Shown here: piece by piece, positions 15,647 to 22,812 of the stretch
Layout: every line of letters starts with the position of its first letter
Numbering within the stretch: position 1 is the first letter of the stretch
Origin: Bacteroidaceae bacterium
GTDB lineage: Bacteria > Bacteroidota > Bacteroidia > Bacteroidales > Barnesiellaceae_A
Direction: 5' to 3'
Length of the DNA stretch: 57,370 nt
NCBI GenBank assembly: GCA_017555825.1
Contig: JAFZFQ010000009.1
Coordinates: 1 to 57,370, forward strand
Notes under the pieces: model-generated
What the model saw: the letters and a program-made list of their open reading frames with translations, nothing else
Told to the model about the DNA's origin: nothing
Databases searched by the model: none
Translations under genes and position numbers: made by a program

Positions 15647-16275
15647 TGCATATGGCAAAGGTTGTAATATACGCTCGTGTAAGCACACAAGGACAAGACT
15701 ACGAGCGTCAGTTGGCAGAATTGCGTGAGTATGCTCGGAAGATGGAGTATGAGGTTGTGATGGAATTTTGCGAAAAGGCAAGTGGAGCAAAAACAGTAGC
15801 AGAACGCCAAGCTCTAACTAAGTTACTTTCTTTTGTTGAAAGCAACAAGGTGGATAAGGTACTAATCTATGAGTGCAGTAGATTGTCTCGGCGTGCAATA
15901 GATTTCCTTACTGTAATAGAAAATCTTACAGCAAAGAAAATCAGCGTGTATATACTCCAAAATGCGATTGAAACACTATTACCAAATGGACAACCCAACC
16001 CCATCGCTCAGCTTGTTATGGGTATTCTTGCACAGTTTAACAGTATGGAGCGTAGCCTCATCAGAAGTCGCATGGAAAGCGGTTATAATCATTATAGAGC
16101 GATTGGTGGCAAGGTTGGTCGTAAAGAGGGCTATCGTAAGAGTGATGATGTCATGAGGACTCAATATGCTAAAGAAATACAGTTGTTAAAGAAGGGACTA
16201 TCACTCCGTAACGTCTCGACAATTACTAAAACTAGTATAAATACATTAAGAAAAATTAAGAATTTTATTCAATAA
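15646..16275 (+). CDS. Small serine recombinase (resolvase/invertase type)
   Basis: About 209 residues. The catalytic N-terminal domain has VVIYARVSTQGQDYERQ with the nucleophilic serine, then DKVLIYECSRLSRRAIDFL and AQFNSMERSLIRSRMESG. A helix-turn-helix closes the protein (LLKKGLSLRNVSTITKTSIN). Proteins of this size resolve dimers or invert segments. The gene starts in the TAATG overlap with the DUF2693-like gene (alternative ATG at 15652). It is separate from the large integrase 300 bp downstream, so the element has two serine recombinases. Confidence 0.9.
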   Translation: MHMAKVVIYARVSTQGQDYERQLAELREYARKMEYEVVMEFCEKASGAKTVAERQALTKLLSFVESNKVDKVLIYECSRLSRRAIDFLTVIENLTAKKISVYILQNAIETLLPNGQPNPIAQLVMGILAQFNSMERSLIRSRMESGYNHYRAIGGKVGRKEGYRKSDDVMRTQYAKEIQLLKKGLSLRNVSTITKTSINTLRKIKNFIQ

Positions 16276-16428
16276 TTTGGTTTTCTTAAATTTTCTGTAT
16301 ATCTTTACCTCACAACGTCGTCAATGAAAAGGTGCTTTGCGCATCACATGATGTGTTAGTTTCATTGTCGAGAAAACAAAGCACTCTAAAATAAGCCACA
16401 GTGATGTGGCAGAGAAAATATATTATAA
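16276..16428 (+). promoter_or_regulatory. Structured leader with interlocked inverted repeats (possible pseudoknot)
   Basis: CAATGAAA (16322-16329) pairs with TTTCATTG (16360-16367), and GTGCTTTG (16332-16339) pairs with CAAAGCAC (16377-16384). The order A-B-A'-B' is that of an H-type pseudoknot. GCCACA-gtga-TGTGGC (about 16396-16411) forms a further hairpin. TATCTTTA at about 16299 is a weak -7 candidate, which would place all of this in the 5' leader of the 59-aa ORF and the integrase. Binding sites for a dyad protein are the alternative reading. Confidence 0.45.
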
Positions 16429-16608
16429 ATGTTAAGCATAGAAGTATGCAAAAAAATTTTAGGAAATAACAATGATGATGAGGTGAAGATGATAAGGGAT
16501 TTCCTATACCAAATGGCGATGCTTCAGATAGAGGCAGAAAAAAATAATGAAGATATTAACAAAGAAAACCATGAATGTGATAATTTATTGTCGAGTGAGC
16601 TCGGATGA
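16429..16608 (+). CDS. 59-residue helical protein upstream of the integrase
   Basis: The frame starts at ATG 16429 and ends TGA 16606-16608, overlapping the integrase start. It reads MLSIEVCKKILGNN, then VKMIRDFLYQMAMLQIEAE, and an acidic-polar end. The first 35 residues are amphipathic helix. Its position, compact size and overlap with the integrase suggest a coupled regulatory or accessory protein (a directionality factor is one possibility). The family is not recognised. Confidence 0.55.
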   Translation: MLSIEVCKKILGNNNDDEVKMIRDFLYQMAMLQIEAEKNNEDINKENHECDNLLSSELG

Positions 16609-18217
16609 GCAAGCCGATGGAACAAGCCTTGATTTTCAAGAAAGGGTATTGCGTGAGTATTGCGCGAGAAACAACTATAACGTTCTACACTGTTGCCGAG
16701 AGGATTTTTCGGCGAAACACCACGATTTTCGTCGTCCTCAAATGCAATGGTTGAGGGATTATTGCCGTAAGCATAAACGAGAGGTTGAAATGATACTATT
16801 TCTACGATGGGATAGGTTTAGTCGAAACACAGAGTTTGCCCATGTCTTCAAGCGTATCTTTCTAGACGAGATGGGTATTCTGTTTAATGCTGTAGAGAAC
16901 CCAATCGACTTTGAGTCAACAGAGTGGAGTACTCTGTTCAATCTGTATGCAGGAATAGCTCAGACGGAGAACGCTAAAATCAGCCGTAGAACTCGTGATG
17001 GCATTCGGGAAACGCTACTCAAAGGCAAGTGTGCAAATAAAGCTCCGCGAGGTTATAAGAATGTCCGCACAAGCAAGCACGATACATCTGTAGAGATAGA
17101 TGAGGCTGTTGCCCCGTTGGTAAGGCTTTTATTTAATGAAGTGGCAAAGGGTCTTGAGGCTCCCGATTACATTAGGAAGAAATATGCTTGCAAAAAAAAT
17201 TACATCGCTAAAAGCAGCTATTTAAGAATGCTCAGAAATATATTCTACGTAGGTAAAATTCGTATACCAGCAAGTAAGAACCAACCTGAAATGATAGTAA
17301 ATGGACAACACACGCCGCTAATAGATGAGGCTACATTCTATGCTGTACAGGATGTGCTAGATGGGAAGCGCAAAAAAAGTGTAAAAGTCAATAAGAATAC
17401 AAACCCTGATTTGTTTCTTCGCAAATTCATTGTTTGCCCATGTTGTGGTCGTCCACTGACAGGTTCGTTTAGTAAGGGCAATGGTGGCAAATATGCTTAC
17501 TATCATTGTTGTAATCAAAAACATGGTCGATTCAGAAGCACTGCCGCCAATGAATTATTTTACAAACATCTTTCTTGCCTAATACCACATGAGCGAATAC
17601 TAAACTTGTACGGTGAAATTCTCAAAGATATAAAGAAAGATAATAATAAAGGTGTTCTGCAAGAAATATCCAAACTTGAAAAAGAGATGGAAAAATTACG
17701 ATTGCGACTGAATAGAGTTGAAGACGACTATATGGATGGTGTTATAAATGCTGAACAATATAAGAATATGTATCAGAGAACAACAGATAATATGAGGGAA
17801 ACAGAAAGTAAAATTGAACAGCTTAGATCCATTAATAAGACTAAGGTAGAAGCACAATTAAACTATTCTATCAACTTGATTAACAATATAGATAAGTTTA
17901 TGGAGGCGGCTCCTGTTGAGGTTAAAATCAAACTAATTGGTTCGATTTTTTCAGAAAAAATTGAGTTCGACGGAAAAAATTATCGAACCAATAGCTACAA
18001 CCAAGTACTCGACCTTATATATCAGCAAACCAAAGAGTTACAAGGGCATAAAAATAAAAAGTTGGACACTTCGTGTGAAGTGTCCAACTCAGTACCCGGA
18101 GCGGGACTTGAACCCGCACAACCGCAATGGTCAAAGGATTTTAAGTCCTTCGTGTCTACCATTCCACCATCCGGGCAGACCGTGAGCGAAAGACGGGACT
18201 CGAACCCGCGACCCTAA
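16547..18217 (+). CDS. Large serine recombinase (integrase), C-terminus replaced by chromosomal sequence
   Basis: A 556-residue large serine integrase. The catalytic domain has NVIIYCRVSSDEQADGTSLD with the serine, and FLRWDRFSRNTEFAHVF. A recombinase domain follows (GYKN...AVAPLVRLLF), then a zinc ribbon (CPCCGRPL near 296, with YYHCCNQKHG) and a coiled coil (about 365-430). From residue 516 on, the protein is read from attR and the antisense of tRNA-Leu and tRNA-Gly (PGAGLEPAQPQ, then SERRDSNPRP). In the circular element it would instead end with the 40 residues at 626-748. The start may be ATG 16547 or 16571 (MNVII). Confidence 0.92.
   Translation: MKILTKKTMNVIIYCRVSSDEQADGTSLDFQERVLREYCARNNYNVLHCCREDFSAKHHDFRRPQMQWLRDYCRKHKREVEMILFLRWDRFSRNTEFAHVFKRIFLDEMGILFNAVENPIDFESTEWSTLFNLYAGIAQTENAKISRRTRDGIRETLLKGKCANKAPRGYKNVRTSKHDTSVEIDEAVAPLVRLLFNEVAKGLEAPDYIRKKYACKKNYIAKSSYLRMLRNIFYVGKIRIPASKNQPEMIVNGQHTPLIDEATFYAVQDVLDGKRKKSVKVNKNTNPDLFLRKFIVCPCCGRPLTGSFSKGNGGKYAYYHCCNQKHGRFRSTAANELFYKHLSCLIPHERILNLYGEILKDIKKDNNKGVLQEISKLEKEMEKLRLRLNRVEDDYMDGVINAEQYKNMYQRTTDNMRETESKIEQLRSINKTKVEAQLNYSINLINNIDKFMEAAPVEVKIKLIGSIFSEKIEFDGKNYRTNSYNQVLDLIYQQTKELQGHKNKKLDTSCEVSNSVPGAGLEPAQPQWSKDFKSFVSTIPPSGQTVSERRDSNPRP
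18060..18089 (-). terminator. Terminator hairpin inside the integrase frame, now serving tRNA-Leu
   Basis: AGTTGGACACTTC (18060-18072) and GAAGTGTCCAACT (18077-18089) form a perfect 13-bp stem with loop GTGT. Read leftward it is followed by a T-rich run (plus-strand A-run 18047-18059), and it lies 3 bp from the tRNA-Leu 3' end. The same bases encode KLDTSCEVSN of the integrase. It belongs to the element, since the ancestral terminator appears to be at 590-625. Confidence 0.85.
18092..18097. other. attR core, right copy of the 6-bp direct repeat
   Basis: GTACCC overlaps the last bases of the tRNA-Leu acceptor stem and the discriminator on the minus strand (GGGTAC). Integration here keeps the tRNA whole. 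Confidence 0.75.
18093..18176 (-). tRNA. tRNA-Leu (anticodon UAA)
   Basis: An 84-nt cloverleaf on the minus strand. Acceptor GCCCGGA pairs with TCCGGGT, with discriminator A. The anticodon arm GGACT-TAA-AATCC gives UAA. The long variable arm is typical of leucine tRNAs, and the T arm has GCGGGTTCAAGTCCCGC. The terminal CCA is not encoded. It is the integration target of the element on its 3' side. Confidence 0.93.
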
Positions 18218-18257
18218 CCTTGGCAAGGTTATGCTCTACCAACTGAGCTACTTTCGC
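18185..18257 (-). tRNA. tRNA-Gly (anticodon GCC)
   Basis: A 73-nt cloverleaf on the minus strand. Acceptor GCGAAAG pairs with CTTTCGC, the anticodon loop CTTGCCAAG gives GCC, and the T arm contains GGGTTCGAGTCCC. It lies 8 bp upstream of tRNA-Leu and shares its promoter. Confidence 0.95.
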
Positions 18258-18281
18258 AGTGCGATTTTCTATTTGCGACCG

Positions 18282-18312
18282 CAAAGATAGTGTGCTTTTT
18301 CGTGATAGCAAA
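18282..18312 (-). promoter_or_regulatory. Promoter of the tRNA-Gly/tRNA-Leu operon
   Basis: On the minus strand TTTG (plus 18309-18312) and TATCTTTG (plus 18282-18289) are 19 bp apart, the exact Bacteroidetes consensus. The expected start point is just upstream of tRNA-Gly. Confidence 0.85.
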
Positions 18313-18379
18313 ATTTTTGACCGTTTTTTCGGCAGTACAACACTCGTAAAGCATTGTAAAGGATTGCCTACAAACAATA

Positions 18380-18411
18380 TCGCCCGCGAGGATAACACTC
18401 GCGAGCGATAG
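18380..18411 (-). terminator. Hairpin after the DUF2807 gene
   Basis: ATCGCTCGCGAG and CTCGCGGGCGAT form a GC-rich stem with one G-T pair, loop TGTTATC, read leftward and followed by ATATTGTTTGT. It lies about 25 bp past the end of the DUF2807 gene and would keep its transcription from entering the tRNA promoter. Confidence 0.65.
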
Positions 18412-18433
18412 GTTATGTGATAGCTACGCCAGA

Positions 18434-19081
18434 TCAGTGGTCGTGTCGTATAGCGGCCTTGCGTCCACTACGATTTACCATGCGTGTAGGGCCGTGTATC
18501 TCTATCTCGCCACTTCCCACAACGTTGGCATTGAGGGTCTCGGTGCATCGACAGTCGATACTTCCCGACCCGGTTACAGTAGCATTGAGATACTCTACGC
18601 GAAACTCCTCAGCGTCAATATCACCACTTCCGGTTACAGTATATTCGGCCTTGTCGCATGTGCCGGTGAGCTCTATGTCGCCTGCGCCTGTTACGGTGGC
18701 TGTAAAGTTGAGGTTGTCGAGATATTTTACATCAATATCGCCACTACCACTCGCCACAGCACACGCCAGGTTGGGGGCCTCGATTATCACTTTCACACGC
18801 GACACGTCGGTGTTCTCTTTGCTACCAACGACAAGGGTGTTGCCCATATATGTGAGGTTTACATTTTCGATTTGCGCAGGGTCGCCTTGTATCATCACCT
18901 TTTGCACATCGCGTTGAGTAAATTCCACATCAAACGGAGCATTTGAGATAATATTCTCAAACGCGCCTATATTCTCAACATTTTGAGTCACATAGTTGCT
19001 ATGCTTGTCGTCATCGGCCCATACTACTGCTGCCGAAAATACCACAGCCAAAAGGGTGGCAAAAAAAATCTTTGTTTTCAT
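18434..19081 (-). CDS. Exported DUF2807 (GIN domain) protein
   Basis: A 215-residue protein with a signal peptide (1-22, ending SAAVVWA). After that it has the repeating beta pattern of DUF2807: FENIISNAPFDVEFTQ, then successive SGSGDIDV, TGAGDIEL, TGSGDIDAEEF, TGSGSIDC and GSGEIEIHG turns, typical of a right-handed beta-helix. The family is periplasmic or surface-located in Bacteroidetes and has no settled function. It is monocistronic, with a perfect inverted repeat around its likely promoter at 19141-19177. Confidence 0.88.
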   Translation of the reverse strand: MKTKIFFATLLAVVFSAAVVWADDDKHSNYVTQNVENIGAFENIISNAPFDVEFTQRDVQKVMIQGDPAQIENVNLTYMGNTLVVGSKENTDVSRVKVIIEAPNLACAVASGSGDIDVKYLDNLNFTATVTGAGDIELTGTCDKAEYTVTGSGDIDAEEFRVEYLNATVTGSGSIDCRCTETLNANVVGSGEIEIHGPTRMVNRSGRKAAIRHDH

Positions 19082-19140
19082 TTTCTGTTCTGTTGTTAGT
19101 GTTTATAATTCTATGCACACATTGAACAATCTCACGCTTG

Positions 19141-19177
19141 CAAAATGTTTGCGATACAAATATATTCAAACATTTTG
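19141..19177 (-). promoter_or_regulatory. Perfect 11-bp inverted repeat around the DUF2807 promoter
   Basis: CAAAATGTTTG (19141-19151) and CAAACATTTTG (19167-19177) are exact inverted copies. The 15-bp spacer contains TATATTTG on the minus strand (plus 19157-19164), a good -7 box. A dimeric regulator bound here would cover the promoter. I see no regulator gene beside it. Confidence 0.65.
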
Positions 19178-19236
19178 TCAAAATACAAGAACCAACGCCA
19201 ACTTATAACATATTTTATCTAAAATTATGCAACAAA

Positions 19237-19794
19237 TTATCTATCACCCCAGAAAATCTCCGGCGTATTGGTAGTATGATTGATATAACGAGCAAGCACA
19301 AAAAAGTAGTCGGACAGGCGGTTGACATATCGTTGCACATGGTCGGCTACAGGATGCAACTCGGCAAGGGCACAGATACAACGCTCGGCACGGCGACACA
19401 CAGTGCGACACACGTGGGCTTGTGCAGCAGCAACAGCACCACCGGGTAGCACAAACTTGCACAACGGGGGTACTTGGCTATCGAGATAGTCAATGCGTTG
19501 TTCTACACAAGTTATCTCCTCCTCTTTGAGGCGACTTGCCTCGTGCAAGGTCGTTGTTTCGAGGTCGGTAGCCAACGCCGAGCCCACAATAAAGAGTGTA
19601 TCTTGTATGCGACGCAACAACGCCACATCGTCGCCGGCGGGCATCATAGCCACCAATAGGCCTATGTGCGAGTTCAACTCATCGGTAGTACCGTAGGCTT
19701 CGAGGCGCATATCGGTTTTAGACACACGCTTGCCACCTACCAACGAGGTAGTACCCTTGTCTCCAGTGGCTGTATAAAGGTTACTTTTCTTCAT
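19237..19794 (-). CDS. Cob(I)alamin adenosyltransferase (PduO type)
   Basis: A 185-residue ATP:cob(I)alamin adenosyltransferase, making adenosylcobalamin from reduced cobalamin and ATP. The N-terminal nucleotide loop TATGDKGTTSLVGGKRVSK and the C-terminal CRRAERCICAL and VNRLSDYFFVLARY are PduO-type hallmarks. It is the last gene of a four-gene leftward operon, 3 bp after the LOG-family gene. It functionally matches the B12 uptake locus 6-10 kb to the right, though this operon has no riboswitch that I can see. Confidence 0.93.
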   Translation of the reverse strand: MKKSNLYTATGDKGTTSLVGGKRVSKTDMRLEAYGTTDELNSHIGLLVAMMPAGDDVALLRRIQDTLFIVGSALATDLETTTLHEASRLKEEEITCVEQRIDYLDSQVPPLCKFVLPGGAVAAAQAHVCRTVCRRAERCICALAELHPVADHVQRYVNRLSDYFFVLARYINHTTNTPEIFWGDR

Positions 19795-19797
19795 GAT

Positions 19798-20355
19798 TCA
19801 TATTTTTAATGCAGGAAACAAGCGACTCAACATACGACAGCAGTGCTCTCCATCGTCGGCAACTTGATACATGCCCACCTCAAGGGGCGAAGCAAATCGC
19901 TCGGCATAGCAACGTTCAAACTGGGCCAACAATGGGTTGAAAAATCCGCCCTTATTGCACACAATGATAGGAGCTTGTATATATCCCAACTTGCGACTCA
20001 CATAGGCGTCGAGAAACTCGTCGATAGTGCCCGAACCTCCGGGCAGCACCACCACGGCGTCGCTCTCGGCAAGCAATAGGCGCTTGCGCTCGTGCATATC
20101 GACTGTTACGGTCACCTTATCGGCACACTCACTTGCCATGTTTTTCGACGCAAAGCGCTCGGGTATGATACCGTGCACCTTGCCACCTGTTTGCTTTGTG
20201 GTGCTTGCTACTACCTCCATCATGCCACGCGCCGAGCCGCCATAGACCAACGTGCAGTTATGATTGCCTATCCATGAGGCCACCACACGTGCATCGTCGT
20301 AGTAGTGCTGGTCGAGTTGGCTCGATGAGGAGCAAAATACTGTTATCTTTTTCAT
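19798..20355 (-). CDS. LOG family protein (nucleoside monophosphate phosphoribohydrolase)
   Basis: A 185-residue Rossmann-fold protein with the LOG motifs GGSARGMMEVVAS (near 40) and PGGSGTIDEFLDAY (near 103). The family cleaves nucleoside 5'-monophosphates, including cytokinin ribotides, to base and ribose phosphate. The N-terminus KKITVFCSSSSQLD is usual. It lies 12 bp after sufE and 3 bp before the adenosyltransferase gene. Confidence 0.9.
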   Translation of the reverse strand: MKKITVFCSSSSQLDQHYYDDARVVASWIGNHNCTLVYGGSARGMMEVVASTTKQTGGKVHGIIPERFASKNMASECADKVTVTVDMHERKRLLLAESDAVVVLPGGSGTIDEFLDAYVSRKLGYIQAPIIVCNKGGFFNPLLAQFERCYAERFASPLEVGMYQVADDGEHCCRMLSRLFPALKI

Positions 20356-20367
20356 TGAATATAACTA

Positions 20368-20793
20368 TTAAGCATTTGCCTTGGTCTTGAATGCCAAAGC
20401 ATAAAGACGCATCTGTTTTACCATCGCCACCAAGCCATTGGAGCGAGTAGGCGACAAGTGCTCTGTAAGACCTATCTCCTCGATAAAGTGAAGATCGGCA
20501 TCGAGTATTTCATCGGGGGTATGGCCCGACATCACACGCACAAGCAACGATACTATACCCTTCACGATAATAGCATCACTCTCGGCCTTATAGGTAATAA
20601 TACCATCGGCATAGTCGGCATGCAGCCACACACGGCTCTGACAACCCTCAATGAGGTTTTGGTCGGTCTTGTACACCTCATCGAGAGCAGGCAACGCATT
20701 GCCCATATCTATGAGTAGTTGATACTTGTCCATCCAATCGTCAAATATCGAAAACTCGTCAATAATCTCTTCTTGAATTTGTTCTATTGTCAT
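20368..20793 (-). CDS. sufE: SufE family cysteine desulfuration protein
   Basis: A 141-residue sulfur-acceptor protein for SufS in Fe-S cluster assembly. The active cysteine is in NLIEGCQSRVWLHAD, and the family pattern SDAIIVKGIVSLLVRVMSG follows. The SufS/SufBCD genes are not in this window. It is the second gene of the operon, 15 bp after the M28 gene. Confidence 0.92.
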   Translation of the reverse strand: MTIEQIQEEIIDEFSIFDDWMDKYQLLIDMGNALPALDEVYKTDQNLIEGCQSRVWLHADYADGIITYKAESDAIIVKGIVSLLVRVMSGHTPDEILDADLHFIEEIGLTEHLSPTRSNGLVAMVKQMRLYALAFKTKANA

Positions 20794-20808
20794 AATATGT
20801 TCGATTTA

Positions 20809-21801
20809 TTATTTTTCTTCATATACCACAGTCAAAACCGTCTCGCCCACAGCACCCAGCATGTAGGCATCTATATGCTCCATTGTATCGTCAATAGTGT
20901 GCCATTGATCGAAAAATCCGGTTTCGGAATGGGGGTGCATCTGTATAATATCAATAGAGGGGATACCGGCTTTGTTCATATACAGATGATCGTCGGTAAT
21001 AGCGCCACCCATCGTGTTGACAAACACCGACGAGTGACCCAAGCGCTCGGCACAGCTCCACACCTTATTGATTATGTGCGAGGCATAATGCTGCGAGAAA
21101 TACTCGCGATAGAAGCACATACCGGGAGCTCCCACCATATCTAACAAAATACCATAACGAGCTTTATAACCAGGCTTGTGCATGTGCATAGCCCAATATT
21201 GAGAGCCAAGCGCCCAAGTATCGGAATTGTCGCCATCGACCCACTCGGGTGCACCATAGTCTTCGACATCAAATAGTATAATATCGACACCTACCGAAGG
21301 TGGCACAGCACCTATGTGACGCGCCATTTCGAGGAGTACACCCACGCCACTTGCGCCATCGTTGGCTCCTGCTATCGGACGACGATGATTTTCGGGGTTA
21401 GGGTCATGATCGGCATAGGGTCGCGAGTCCCAATGCGCCGCCAACAATATGCGATTGGTGTTTTCGGGTGCAAATTGTGCTATGATATTATACATGGGTA
21501 ACTTCTTGCCATCGTAGGCCTCAACAGTAGCCTCCTGCACCATCATATCGGCACCGTGTCGGCGCATCTCATCGGCAAGCCATTGAGCTGTGCGCTTATG
21601 GATATCGGTTCCCGGCACTCTATATCCCATAGCAACTTGTTGCGCCACATAGTTATAGGCACTATCGGCATTGAATGTCGGTACAGAGATAGATGCATCG
21701 GATGTGCCGAGGTCGGACACTCTCTTTGCAGTCCCACTACAGCCACACAATGCTACCATCAATATAGCAAGGAAACAGATGTGTTTAAGATACTTTTTCA
21801 T
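20809..21801 (-). CDS. M28-family lipoprotein, glutaminyl cyclase-like
   Basis: A 330-residue protein with a lipoprotein signal (LMVALCGCSG, lipid Cys about 20). Zinc-site residues of M28 enzymes are visible: AAHWDSRPYADHD, ANDGASGVGVLLEMAR, FDVEDYG and DQWHTIDDT. The overall pattern is that of type II (animal-like) glutaminyl cyclases known from Porphyromonas and relatives, which cyclise N-terminal Gln on exported proteins. Many Bacteroidetes signal peptidase I products begin with Gln. A TATCTTTG -7 box lies at plus 21808-21815. First gene of the operon with sufE, LOG and adenosyltransferase. Confidence 0.85.
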   Translation of the reverse strand: MKKYLKHICFLAILMVALCGCSGTAKRVSDLGTSDASISVPTFNADSAYNYVAQQVAMGYRVPGTDIHKRTAQWLADEMRRHGADMMVQEATVEAYDGKKLPMYNIIAQFAPENTNRILLAAHWDSRPYADHDPNPENHRRPIAGANDGASGVGVLLEMARHIGAVPPSVGVDIILFDVEDYGAPEWVDGDNSDTWALGSQYWAMHMHKPGYKARYGILLDMVGAPGMCFYREYFSQHYASHIINKVWSCAERLGHSSVFVNTMGGAITDDHLYMNKAGIPSIDIIQMHPHSETGFFDQWHTIDDTMEHIDAYMLGAVGETVLTVVYEEK

Positions 21802-21896
21802 ATGCTACAAAGATAATGAAAGGCGAGAGAAGATAAAACAAACTTATTTGATTTTTTATCTCCAATCGCATCCTATCTTCTACACATAATACTTTA

Positions 21897-22793
21897 TCAG
21901 AATGTCAGCATAGTACCTTGAGGTGTCACCGACAGCGTAGCCATAGCACCCTCAATCATGGGGTGATTGTCGGTAACATGACCTACCGGGAAGCCAAAAG
22001 CAACAGGATAGTTATACGGAGCTACGCGCGCAGCTATCATTTCATACATCGTAGCACACATACCGGGGTCTTCCTTGAAGTCGGTAAACTGCCCAACCAC
22101 AAGGCCGGCCAATCGGGGCAATACACCCGCCAACTCCAAGTTATAGAGCATGCGCTCTATCTTGTAGGTGCGCTCGCCAATATCTTCTATAAAGAGTATA
22201 GTATTCTCTTGAAAGAGGTCGTAGGGCGTGCGTATCAATCCACACAACACAGCCATATTGCCACCTACCACACGCGCACTCACCTCGCCACAACGGTCGA
22301 AAGGATGTGCATCGGCATGGTATTGGGGCTTTGCACCCGACAAGATAGCACGCAGATATTGTGTCGATGATTGCATTTCGGGCTCTATTGTAAGATGCTT
22401 ACACATAGGTGCATGCAACGACGCCACACCGGCATTTACCCATGCAGCATGCAGTGCCGATATGTCGCTGAAACCTATTATCCACTTGGCATTGTCGCGT
22501 ATCTCTTGCGGGGCTATACCCTCCAACAAATGCACAGCACCATATCCTCCACGAGCACACATAATAGCTTTCACCTCGGGATTGAGCAATGCCTCGCGTA
22601 GGTCGGATAGTCGCTCTTCGGGTGTTCCGGCAAAATTGCCATGCGCACCGTAGGCATGCGCACCCACGATTACGCGATAGCCCCACGATTCAAGACGGCT
22701 CACAGCCCCCTTGATATACTCGGGCTGCACCTTGCTCGATGGCGAAACTATTGCAATCGTATCGCCTGGCTGTAACTGTTGTGGTATGATCAT
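21897..22793 (-). CDS. LD-carboxypeptidase (S66 family)
   Basis: A 298-residue S66 peptidase that removes the terminal D-Ala from murein tetrapeptides. Motifs are AIVSPSSKV at the N-terminus, CARGGYGAVHLLEG, the catalytic Ser in IGFSDISALHAAW, the Glu in FIEDIGERTYKIERML, and the His in PVGHVTDNHPMIEG. I start it at the ATG at 22793 (MIIPQQLQPGD) because the longer frame to 22880 overlaps the upstream gene and has no family match. It follows the PCMD gene by 19 bp. Confidence 0.9.
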   Translation of the reverse strand: MIIPQQLQPGDTIAIVSPSSKVQPEYIKGAVSRLESWGYRVIVGAHAYGAHGNFAGTPEERLSDLREALLNPEVKAIMCARGGYGAVHLLEGIAPQEIRDNAKWIIGFSDISALHAAWVNAGVASLHAPMCKHLTIEPEMQSSTQYLRAILSGAKPQYHADAHPFDRCGEVSARVVGGNMAVLCGLIRTPYDLFQENTILFIEDIGERTYKIERMLYNLELAGVLPRLAGLVVGQFTDFKEDPGMCATMYEMIAARVAPYNYPVAFGFPVGHVTDNHPMIEGAMATLSVTPQGTMLTF

Positions 22794-22812
22794 GATGCGA
22801 TAGAGTATGTTT

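Larger units (their letters stand above)
626..18097. mobile_element. Integrative element (about 17.5 kb) at tRNA-Leu carrying defence genes
   Basis: Both ends are marked by GTACCC, at 626-631 (attL) and 18092-18097 (attR, overlapping the 3' acceptor end of tRNA-Leu). Joining the ends restores a continuous reading frame of the large serine recombinase; removing the element puts a terminator directly after the tRNA. Contents: Rep_trans/MOBT-like initiator, XRE regulator, small resolvase, large serine recombinase, AbiE toxin-antitoxin, type III restriction-modification with three embedded genes, and a trypco2-like membrane module. No capsid, tail, type IV secretion or coupling-protein gene is visible, so it is more like a mobilizable element or satellite than a full phage or ICE. 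The repeat is short, but the frame and terminator evidence are independent of it. Confidence 0.85.

Noticed and set aside
18092..18217. The last 41 residues of the integrase as a natural domain
   Set aside because: They are the well-known spurious translation of antisense tRNA-Leu and tRNA-Gly and arise from the integration site.
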